Below are positions 56,487 through 64,000 of a stretch of 64,000 nucleotides of DNA, piece after piece. The translations under genes were made by a program, and so were the position numbers. The notes under the pieces are model-generated. The model ran no database searches. It was not told where the DNA came from and was given only the letters and a program-made list of their open reading frames with translations. How positions within the stretch are numbered: the first letter of the stretch is position 1; every line of letters starts with the position of its first letter. The stretch comes from Pseudomonas syringae (GTDB taxonomy: Bacteria; Pseudomonadota; Gammaproteobacteria; Pseudomonadales; Pseudomonadaceae). Location: NCBI RefSeq assembly GCF_023278085.1, contig NZ_CP066265.1, positions 774,501 through 838,500 of the forward strand. Direction: 5' to 3'.

Positions 56487-58160
56487 TCAGTTTTTAGCCG
56501 TCACGACCATCTTTTTGGCGTGAGCCAGCGATTCCTTGGTCAGATCGATACCGCCCAGCATTCTTGCGACTTCTTCTATGCGCTCGGTCTTGGTGAGTTT
56601 CGAGACGGCGGTGCGTGTTGCCTCGTTGTCCCTGACCTTGTGCACAAACAAATGCTGATGACCTTGCGCTGCAACCTGCGGCAGGTGGGTCACGGTCATG
56701 ACCTGGCCGCGCTCGCCCAGTCGACGCAGCAACTGGCCCACGATTTCAGCAGTCGGCCCGCCGATCCCAACGTCCACTTCATCGAACACCAGGGTTGGCA
56801 CGCGTGACGTCTGCGCGGTGATGACCTGAATCGCAAGGCTGATGCGTGACAGCTCACCGCCCGATGCGACTTTCGCCAGCGCTTTCAGGGGCTGGCCGGG
56901 GTTGGCGCTGACCAGCAGTTCTACCTGTTCCAGACCGTGAGGAAGCGGGTCGGCACTGGCGTTGGGTTTCAGCTCGATATGAAAGCGCCCGCCCGGCATG
57001 CCGAGGCGATGAATCTCCTGTTCGACCGCGCTGGCCAGTCTGGTGGCGGAGGTGCTGCGCAAGTCGCTCAGCTCACGGGCCTTTTCCTGGTAATGCCGAG
57101 CGAACGCCTGAACTTCATGCTGCAAGCGCTCGATTGATTCGTCATTGGCGTTCAATGTCTCGATTTCATCCAGCAGCTTCTGTTGCAGCGTTGCGACTTC
57201 GCCTGGCTGGATGCGGTGCTTGCGCGCCAGTGTGTAGATGGCATCCAGCCGTTCTTCAAGTTGCTGCAGTCTGGCCGGGTCGGCGTCGAAATGATCCAGA
57301 AAGCGATTCAGCTCGCCAACGGCTTCTTCTACCTGAATCTGCGCGCTGGACAACAGGCCCGTGGCTTCGCTCAAGGCTGACGGCGAGTGATCCACGCTGC
57401 CGAGACGATGCAGGCTGGCGGTCAGGGCGTTGAGCACATTGCCGGAATCACTTTCGCTGCATTGTTCTACGACCTGACGGCAGATGCTCAGCAGGCTTTC
57501 TGCGTTGGTCAGGTCCTTGTGTTCCTGTTCGAGTTGCTCCAGCTCGTTTTCGCCCAGGCTCAGGCTTTCCAGCTCTTCAAGCTGATAACTGAGCAACTGA
57601 TGGCGTGCACGCTGTTCGTCGCCGGAATTGGAAAGGCGTTCCAGCTCCTGCCGCGTCTGTCTCCAGCGCTGGGCGGCAAGGTGTACCTGACGAGCCAGGT
57701 CGGTCGCGCCAGCGTATTCGTCCAGCAGGCGTCGGTGGGTGTCGGTCTTGAGCAGTGACTGATGCTCATGCTGGCTGTGAATGTCGATGAGCAGTTCGCC
57801 CAGCGCTTTCAGGTCGCCTTGGGGGCAGGGCGAGCCATTGATATAGGAGCGCGACCGGCCTTCTGCGGTAATGACTCTCCGCAGGATGCACGGACCGTCG
57901 TTGTCCAGATCGCGCTCTTTCAGCCAGGCCTCTGCCTCGGGAATGTCGCCCAGGTCAAAGGTAGCGAGGATGTCCGCCTTGTCGGCGCCCGGCCTGACCA
58001 CGCCGCTGTCAGCGCGGTCGCCCAGTGTCAGCCCCAGAGCGTCGAGCATGATCGACTTGCCAGCGCCGGTTTCGCCGGTGATGACGCTCATGCCCCGATC
58101 CAGTTCCAGATCAAGGTGTTCGACGATGGCGTAGTTGTGTACGGAAAGGTGCACCAGCAT
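56487..58160 (-). CDS. recN: DNA repair protein RecN
   Basis: A 557-residue SMC-like ATPase for double-strand-break repair. Walker A is GETGAGKS near residue 30, the ABC signature is ASGGELSRISLAI, and Walker B is TLVFDEVDVGIGG. Two coiled-coil arms (about residues 155-220 and 300-370) lie between. The C-terminus has MTVTHLPQVAAQGHQHLFV. The start at 58160 has GGGAG about 8 bases upstream. A LexA box at 58184-58199 marks it as an SOS gene, as in other gammaproteobacteria. Confidence 0.95.
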   Translation of the reverse strand: MLVHLSVHNYAIVEHLDLELDRGMSVITGETGAGKSIMLDALGLTLGDRADSGVVRPGADKADILATFDLGDIPEAEAWLKERDLDNDGPCILRRVITAEGRSRSYINGSPCPQGDLKALGELLIDIHSQHEHQSLLKTDTHRRLLDEYAGATDLARQVHLAAQRWRQTRQELERLSNSGDEQRARHQLLSYQLEELESLSLGENELEQLEQEHKDLTNAESLLSICRQVVEQCSESDSGNVLNALTASLHRLGSVDHSPSALSEATGLLSSAQIQVEEAVGELNRFLDHFDADPARLQQLEERLDAIYTLARKHRIQPGEVATLQQKLLDEIETLNANDESIERLQHEVQAFARHYQEKARELSDLRSTSATRLASAVEQEIHRLGMPGGRFHIELKPNASADPLPHGLEQVELLVSANPGQPLKALAKVASGGELSRISLAIQVITAQTSRVPTLVFDEVDVGIGGPTAEIVGQLLRRLGERGQVMTVTHLPQVAAQGHQHLFVHKVRDNEATRTAVSKLTKTERIEEVARMLGGIDLTKESLAHAKKMVVTAKN

Positions 58161-58183
58161 TGAGCGGCTCCCGGGCTGTTTGT

Positions 58184-58199
58184 CTGGTTATTTATACAG
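58184..58199 (-). promoter_or_regulatory. LexA (SOS) box upstream of recN
   Basis: CTGTATAAATAACCAG on the minus strand matches the CTG-N10-CAG SOS consensus with an AT-rich centre, 24 bases before the recN start codon. Confidence 0.85.
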
Positions 58200-58345
58200 T
58201 GTTTTATTTGCTGCTGACAATGCTTTGCCTTAGCTCGATTTGATTGGTCGTTACTGTTTTTTAGTCGCTGTTGTGACGAAGCGCGAGTTTCTTCGGGGCT
58301 GAATCCGGATTTTTTGTCAGGGAATACGTATCTCGATCACGCAGG

Positions 58346-58378
58346 CCCCTTGAACCGGGAAAATCCGATCCCATATAG
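58346..58378 (+). promoter_or_regulatory. Sigma-32 (RpoH) heat-shock promoter of grpE
   Basis: CCCCTTGAA, 15-base spacer, CCCATATAG matches the RpoH consensus (CTTGAA / CCCCATnTA). It is 52 bases upstream of the grpE start. Confidence 0.85.
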
Positions 58379-58429
58379 GTGGGCAGAAGCGCGAGTCGGG
58401 ATCGCGGACGTTTTTAGAGGAGAACATTT

Positions 58430-58993
58430 ATGGCTGACGAACAGAATCTGGATGCGCAGGCTCAGGATCAGGCTGCCGAGGCAGGTACGGGTGAAGAATT
58501 GACAACCCGCGTGCAGGTGCTCGAAGAGCAGCTGGCTGCCGCGCAGGACCAATCCCTTCGAGTGGCTGCGGATCTGCAGAATGTCCGCCGCCGCGCCGAA
58601 CAGGATGTTGAAAAGGCTCACAAATTTGCGCTGGAAAAATTTGCCGGTGATCTGCTGCCGATCATCGACAGCCTGGAGCGAGGGCTCGATCTGTCCAGTC
58701 CGGACGACGAGAGCATTCGCCCTATGCGCGAAGGCATCGAGCTGACCTTGAAGATGTTTCAGGACACCCTCAAGCGTTATCAGCTCGAAGCCATTGATCC
58801 ACATGGCCAGCCGTTCAGTGCCGACCGGCACCAGGCAATGGCCATGCAGGAAAGTGCAGATGTAGAGCCCAACACGGTGCTCAAGGTGTTTCAGAAGGGT
58901 TATCAGCTTAATGGTCGCCTGTTGCGCCCGGCCATGGTTGTGGTCAGCAAGGCACCGTCGCCTGCAACGCCGTCAATTGACGAGCAGGCTTGA
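58430..58993 (+). CDS. grpE: Nucleotide exchange factor GrpE
   Basis: A 187-residue cofactor that releases ADP from DnaK. The N-terminal long helix (about residues 20-80) contains [20 protein letters not shown]. The C-terminal beta domain has [17 protein letters not shown] and [20 protein letters not shown], the family signature. GAGGAG lies before the start. The stop codon overlaps the -35 element of the dnaK promoter. Confidence 0.96.
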   Translation: MADEQNLDAQAQDQAAEAGTGEELTTRVQVLEEQLAAAQDQSLRVAADLQNVRRRAEQDVEKAHKFALEKFAGDLLPIIDSLERGLDLSSPDDESIRPMREGIELTLKMFQDTLKRYQLEAIDPHGQPFSADRHQAMAMQESADVEPNTVLKVFQKGYQLNGRLLRPAMVVVSKAPSPATPSIDEQA

Positions 58994-59017
58994 AATCAGC
59001 TGTAAGGCCCCCATTTA
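58989..59017 (+). promoter_or_regulatory. Sigma-32 (RpoH) heat-shock promoter of dnaK
   Basis: CTTGAAA, 13-base spacer, CCCCATTTA is a near-perfect RpoH promoter. Its -35 element includes the grpE stop codon (TGA 58991-58993). Confidence 0.9.
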
Positions 59018-59103
59018 AAGGTCAAGCGTTTAAGAGCTACCGCAATCTGTAAACGCAATTGCGGCAACCACATTCAAATTTTGCAAGTTTCGGGAGAGTC
59101 AAG

Positions 59104-61020
59104 ATGGGCAGAATTATCGGTATCGACCTGGGGACTACCAACTCCTGCGTCTCCATTCTGGAAAACGGTAACGTCAAGGTTATTGAAAACGCCGAAGGCA
59201 CTCGCACCACGCCTTCGATCGTTGCTTATGCCAATGACGGTGAAATTCTGGTAGGTCAATCCGCCAAGCGTCAGGCTGTGACCAACCCGCATAACACGCT
59301 GTACGCGGTAAAGCGTCTGATCGGCCGCAAGTTTGATGAGCAGGTTGTTCAGAAAGACATCCAGATGGTCCCTTACAAGATCGTCAAGGCCGACAACGGT
59401 GATGCCTGGGTTGAAGTGAATGGCCAGAAAATGGCACCTCCTCAGATTTCCGCTGAAATCCTGAAAAAGATGAAGAAGACTGCCGAAGACTACCTCGGCG
59501 AAGCGGTTACCGAAGCGGTCATCACCGTTCCGGCCTACTTCAACGACAGTCAGCGTCAGGCGACCAAGGATGCTGGCCGTATTGCCGGTCTGGACGTCAA
59601 GCGCATCATCAACGAACCGACCGCAGCCGCTCTGGCTTACGGTATGGACAAGGCCAAGGGCGACCACACTGTCATCGTTTATGACCTGGGTGGTGGTACG
59701 TTCGACGTCTCGGTGATCGAGATCGCTGAAGTGGATGGCGAGCATCAGTTTGAAGTGCTGGCAACCAACGGTGACACCTTCCTCGGTGGTGAGGACTTCG
59801 ACATTCGTCTGATCGATTACTTCGTCGACGAATTCAAGAAAGAAAGCGGCATGAACCTCAAGGGTGATCCGCTGGCAATGCAGCGTCTGAAAGAAGCTGC
59901 CGAGAAAGCCAAGATCGAGCTGTCGTCCAGCACTCAGACCGAAGTCAACCTGCCGTACATCACTGCAGACGCTTCCGGTCCAAAGCACCTGGTCGTGAAA
60001 ATTTCGCGTTCCAAGCTGGAATCGCTGGTTGAAGACCTGGTTCAGCGCACCATCGAGCCTTGCCGCATGGCGCTGAAAGACGCCGGTATCGACATCAGCA
60101 AGATCAACGACGTGATTCTGGTCGGTGGTCAGACGCGTATGCCGCTGGTACAGAAGCTGGTAACCGAGTTCTTCGGTAAAGAAGCGCGTAAAGACGTCAA
60201 CCCGGACGAAGCGGTTGCCATGGGTGCTGCTATTCAGGGCGCGGTACTGGCCGGTGACGTGAAAGACGTTCTGCTGCTCGACGTCAGCCCGCTGACCCTG
60301 GGTATCGAAACCATGGGTGGCGTGATGACTGCGCTGATCGAGAAAAACACCACGATTCCTACCAAGAAATCCCAGGTGTTCTCGACTGCCGACGACAACC
60401 AGAGCGCCGTGACCATTCACGTGCTGCAAGGTGAGCGTAAGCAAGCGACTCAGAACAAGTCGCTGGGCAAGTTCGATCTGGCCGAGATTCCACCGGCTCC
60501 ACGTGGCGTGCCTCAGATTGAAGTGACCTTCGACATTGACGCAAACGGCATCTTGCACGTTGGCGCGAAAGACAAGGCTACCGGCAAGCAGCAGTCCATC
60601 GTGATCAAGGCCAACTCCGGTCTGTCCGAGGAAGAAATTCAGCAAATGGTTCGCGATGCTGAAGTCAACTCCGAAGAAGATCGCAAGTTCGAAGAGCTGG
60701 CCTCTGCCCGTAACCAGGGTGATGCGCTGGTCCACTCGACTCGCAAGATGATCGCTGATGCCGGTGACAAGGTCACTGCTGAAGAGAAGACCGCTGTTGA
60801 AGCTGCGCTGGTTGCTCTGGAAGCTGCCATCAAGGGCGACGACAAGGCTGCCATCGAAGCCAAGGTCGAGGAGCTGTCGAAAGTTTCCGCGCCAATCGCT
60901 CAGAAGATGTACGCCGAGCAGGCCGAAAACCCTGAAGCAGCCGCCAAGCCTGCTGAAGAAGATAACAAGGCCGACGATGTTGTCGATGCCGAGTTTGAAG
61001 AAGTGAAAGACCACAAGTAA
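59104..61020 (+). CDS. dnaK: Molecular chaperone DnaK (Hsp70)
   Basis: A 638-residue Hsp70. The nucleotide-binding domain (1-385) has [14 protein letters not shown], the second phosphate loop [16 protein letters not shown] and [14 protein letters not shown]. The linker [19 protein letters not shown] leads to the substrate-binding domain, and the C-terminus ends in EEVKDHK, where E. coli has EEVKDKK. GGGAG precedes the ATG. It folds proteins with DnaJ and GrpE, encoded on either side. Confidence 0.97.
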   Translation: MGRIIGIDLGTTNSCVSILENGNVKVIENAEGTRTTPSIVAYANDGEILVGQSAKRQAVTNPHNTLYAVKRLIGRKFDEQVVQKDIQMVPYKIVKADNGDAWVEVNGQKMAPPQISAEILKKMKKTAEDYLGEAVTEAVITVPAYFNDSQRQATKDAGRIAGLDVKRIINEPTAAALAYGMDKAKGDHTVIVYDLGGGTFDVSVIEIAEVDGEHQFEVLATNGDTFLGGEDFDIRLIDYFVDEFKKESGMNLKGDPLAMQRLKEAAEKAKIELSSSTQTEVNLPYITADASGPKHLVVKISRSKLESLVEDLVQRTIEPCRMALKDAGIDISKINDVILVGGQTRMPLVQKLVTEFFGKEARKDVNPDEAVAMGAAIQGAVLAGDVKDVLLLDVSPLTLGIETMGGVMTALIEKNTTIPTKKSQVFSTADDNQSAVTIHVLQGERKQATQNKSLGKFDLAEIPPAPRGVPQIEVTFDIDANGILHVGAKDKATGKQQSIVIKANSGLSEEEIQQMVRDAEVNSEEDRKFEELASARNQGDALVHSTRKMIADAGDKVTAEEKTAVEAALVALEAAIKGDDKAAIEAKVEELSKVSAPIAQKMYAEQAENPEAAAKPAEEDNKADDVVDAEFEEVKDHK

Positions 61021-61345
61021 GCGCAGGCTCACTTGAAAGCCGGTTGACCTCTTTCGAGCGGTGGCTGGTAGGATGTCGCCGCGCGGGAGCTTGCTCCCGC
61101 GTTGGCGTGTCTGGAACAAGCAAAAATTCCGGCGTGCGGATTCGCTCCGCACGCCACGTGGCAAGATCGCGACGCTCCTGCGTGGCGATCATTCTGCCGC
61201 TTTCTCGGTCAGTCAGATCTGGCTGTTGAACGAAGACCAGGATCGTTGAATCGACGTGAGTTGGGTCCGGGCCTGTATGGGGCTCAACGAGTTTGGCATG
61301 GCTCAGGAGAGTGCTGCCGAACGTCCTCAAGAGTGCGGAAGAATT
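61021..61345. other. dnaK-dnaJ intergenic region with palindromes
   Basis: About 325 bases, unusually long for this pair. It holds two strong palindromes (annotated at 61082-61155) and a further 7-bp inverted repeat CGCCACG...CGTGGCG beyond them. No separate heat-shock promoter for dnaJ was found, so read-through from dnaK is likely. Confidence 0.55.
61082..61155. repeat. Pair of REP-like palindromes
   Basis: CGCGGGAGC-TT-GCTCCCGCG (61082-61101) and GGCGTGCGGA-TTCGC-TCCGCACGCC (61131-61155). The first is the common Pseudomonas GGGAGCTTGCTCCC-type repeat. They could stabilise dnaK mRNA and reduce dnaJ expression. Confidence 0.8.
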
Positions 61346-62488
61346 ATGGCTAAGCGTGATTACTACGAAGTGTTGGGCGTGGAGCGAGGCTCCAGCGAGG
61401 CGGACCTGAAAAAGGCTTACCGTCGCCTGGCGATGAAGCACCACCCTGACCGTAACCCTGATGACAAAGCGTCTGAAGAGTTGTTCAAAGAGGCCAATGA
61501 GGCCTACGAAGTGCTGTCCGATGCCAGCAAGCGCGCTGCCTACGATCAGTACGGCCACGCCGGTGTCGATCCGAGTATGGGCGGCGGCGGTGGTTTTGGC
61601 GGCGGTGCCGGTGGCGCCAACTTCTCCGATATCTTCGGCGATGTGTTCAGTGACTTCTTTGGTGGTGGTCGCGGCGGTGGCGGCGGTGGTCGTGGCGGTG
61701 CCCAGCGCGGCAGCGATCTGCGTTACACGCTGGAGCTGAACCTGGAAGAAGCGGTTCGCGGCACCTCCGTGAATATCCGTGTTCCGACGCTGGTCAACTG
61801 CAAGCCGTGCGACGGCAGCGGCGCGAAGAAAGGCTCGTCTCCGGTGACCTGCCCGACGTGTGGCGGTATCGGTCAGGTGCGTATGCAGCAGGGTTTCTTC
61901 TCTGTGCAGCAAACCTGCCCGCGGTGCCACGGTCAGGGCAAGATCATCTCCGACCCGTGCGATTCGTGCCATGGCGAAGGCCGTGTCGAAGAGTACAAGA
62001 CGCTCTCCGTCAAAGTGCCGCCAGGTGTTGATACCGGTGATCGTATCCGCCTGTCTGGCGAAGGCGAGGCGGGTGTTCAGGGTGGGCCGACCGGCGATCT
62101 GTATGTCGTGATCAATGTGCGTGAACACGCAATCTTCCAGCGTGACGGCAAGCATCTTTACTGCGAAGTGCCAATCAGCTTTACCGACGCAGCGCTGGGC
62201 GGCGAGCTTGAAGTGCCGACGCTCGACGGTCGCGTCAAACTCAAGATTCCTGAGGGCACCCAGACCGGCAAGCAGTTCCGCTTGCGTGGCAAGGGTGTGG
62301 CTCCGGTGCGTGGCGGTGGTGCAGGCGATTTGATGTGCCGTGTGGCGGTCGAGACGCCGGTGAACCTGAGCAAGCGTCAGCGTGAATTGCTTGAAGAGTT
62401 CCGCACATCGCTTGAGAACGACGAGTCTCACTCTCCCAAAGCCAGTGGCTGGTTCGAGGGTGTGAAGCGTTTCTTCGGCGATCTGTAA
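61346..62488 (+). CDS. dnaJ: Co-chaperone DnaJ (Hsp40)
   Basis: A 380-residue type I J-protein that stimulates DnaK ATPase. The J domain (1-70) has [16 protein letters not shown] with the HPD motif. A long Gly/Phe-rich region (about 75-115) follows. Four zinc motifs are present: [24 protein letters not shown] and CDSCHGEG. The C-terminal domains hold [20 protein letters not shown]. The start at 61346 has GGAAG upstream; an in-frame upstream extension is not conserved. Confidence 0.96.
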   Translation: MAKRDYYEVLGVERGSSEADLKKAYRRLAMKHHPDRNPDDKASEELFKEANEAYEVLSDASKRAAYDQYGHAGVDPSMGGGGGFGGGAGGANFSDIFGDVFSDFFGGGRGGGGGGRGGAQRGSDLRYTLELNLEEAVRGTSVNIRVPTLVNCKPCDGSGAKKGSSPVTCPTCGGIGQVRMQQGFFSVQQTCPRCHGQGKIISDPCDSCHGEGRVEEYKTLSVKVPPGVDTGDRIRLSGEGEAGVQGGPTGDLYVVINVREHAIFQRDGKHLYCEVPISFTDAALGGELEVPTLDGRVKLKIPEGTQTGKQFRLRGKGVAPVRGGGAGDLMCRVAVETPVNLSKRQRELLEEFRTSLENDESHSPKASGWFEGVKRFFGDL

Positions 62489-63313
<825 letters not shown>

Positions 63314-63447
63314 TTTCACGCAGGGTCGTTCGCGGCCCTGTCGCATTTTCCCGCTTTTCAGGCTCATTGGTGGTAGACCAAAATGGGCCTTTTCTGTAAG
63401 CTACAGCTTTAGTGTGTCCACTAAAAGCGCGCAGATGATTCCATAAG

Positions 63448-63484
63448 AAAGCGGGGTGACGTTACTACGTCATTCCGCTTTTTT
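63448..63484 (+). terminator. Rho-independent terminator or attenuator before carA
   Basis: AAAGCGGGGTGACG pairs with CGTCATTCCGCTTT (14 bp, two G-T pairs) around a 6-base loop, ending in a six-T run. It lies 135 bases past dapB and only 45 bases before the carA start, so it may terminate dapB transcription or sit inside the carA leader and act as an attenuator. Confidence 0.8.
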
Positions 63485-63529
63485 GCAGCCTGCGATCGCC
63501 CTTTCAGGTTTTATTTACGGGAGGTCTTC

Positions 63530-64000
63530 TTGACTAAGCCAGCCATACTCGCCCTTGCTGATGGCAGCATTTTTCGCGGCGAAGCCATTGGAGCCGACGG
63601 TCAGACCGTTGGTGAGGTGGTGTTCAACACCGCAATGACAGGCTATCAGGAAATTCTTACCGATCCTTCCTACGCCCAGCAGATCGTTACCCTGACTTAC
63701 CCGCACATCGGCAACACCGGTACTACGCCTGAAGACGCCGAGTCGGATCGCGTCTGGTCCGCTGGCCTGGTCATTCGCGACCTGCCGCTGGTAGCCAGCA
63801 ACTGGCGCAACAAGCTGTCCCTTGGTGATTACCTGAAAGCCAACAAAGTCGTTGCCATCGCCGGCATCGATACGCGTCGCCTGACCCGCATCCTGCGTGA
63901 GAAAGGCGCCCAGAACGGCTGCATCATGGCCGGCGACAACATCTCCGAAGAGGCGGCCATCGCTGCTGCTCGCGGGTTCCCGGGCCTCAAGGGCATGGAC
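63530..64000 (+). CDS. carA: Carbamoyl-phosphate synthase small subunit CarA (partial, runs off window)
   Basis: The first 157 residues of the glutamine-hydrolysing subunit for arginine and pyrimidine synthesis. It starts at TTG ([20 protein letters not shown]) with GGGAGG 5 bases upstream; no ATG fits. Family blocks are [34 protein letters not shown] and [20 protein letters not shown]. The amidotransferase catalytic half lies outside the window. carB would be expected next. Confidence 0.95.
   Translation, partial: MTKPAILALADGSIFRGEAIGADGQTVGEVVFNTAMTGYQEILTDPSYAQQIVTLTYPHIGNTGTTPEDAESDRVWSAGLVIRDLPLVASNWRNKLSLGDYLKANKVVAIAGIDTRRLTRILREKGAQNGCIMAGDNISEEAAIAAARGFPGLKGMD

Noticed and set aside
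59074..61164. Long minus-strand open frame (696 codons) opposite dnaK
   Set aside because: It mirrors the dnaK coding strand; high GC and codon bias keep the antisense frame open. No ribosome binding site or recognisable domain.

Overview
The window looks like chromosome of a fluorescent Pseudomonas, most probably the Pseudomonas syringae group. Gene content and order are typical: carA-dapB-dnaJ-dnaK-grpE / recN / fur / bamE / ratB-ratA / smpB with ssrA (tmRNA) beside it, RoxS-RoxR, a galactarate/glucarate catabolic set, and composite REP-type palindromes. GC is high except in a few conspicuous AT-richer patches, all inside toxin loci.

Layout. 1-4762 (minus strand): three tandem paralogous DppA-like peptide-binding proteins, the first cut by the window edge, with no permease genes in view. 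4859-7337: a HET-C family protein and a SIMPL-domain periplasmic protein. 7542-11181: the RoxS/RoxR redox two-component pair and an SbmA/YddA-type ABC transporter. 11281-16807: an FCD-type GntR regulator, then kdgD, gudP and garD for uptake and breakdown of galactarate/glucarate to 2-oxoglutarate semialdehyde. A four-copy tandem array of composite REP units lies before kdgD and an inverted single unit lies after garD. 17088-19234: small membrane proteins, a possible minus-strand small RNA, and a TauE/SafE permease broken by a one-base frameshift. 19326-21149: a GAF / degenerate GGDEF / EAL protein.

21743-32357 is a contact-dependent inhibition locus. A 3054-residue CdiA/FhaB-type protein ends in an AHH-like nuclease domain, overlaps a probable immunity gene, and is followed by AT-rich remnant-looking ORFs and a displaced ~230-bp copy of an internal cdiA segment. 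No cdiB transporter gene is present. 32455-38814 holds a GNAT, a GAF protein, a chemoreceptor, NhaA, a TPR membrane protein and an 850-bp stretch without a clear gene. 38815-43025: KatG, a second GNAT and a membrane diguanylate cyclase. 43747-51258 is one huge gene for a complete TcA-type toxin-complex subunit, without tcB or tcC neighbours, lying against the 3' end of ssrA. Its base composition is mosaic, and the AT-rich parts fall where TcA proteins carry receptor-binding modules.

51520-64000 is core genome: ssrA and smpB (ribosome rescue), a sodium-dependent transporter, ratA/ratB, bamE, fur, recN with a LexA box, grpE and dnaK each with a clear sigma-32 promoter, dnaJ, dapB, and the start of carA. 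All functional statements rest on motif recognition by eye and on known families. No database search was run.
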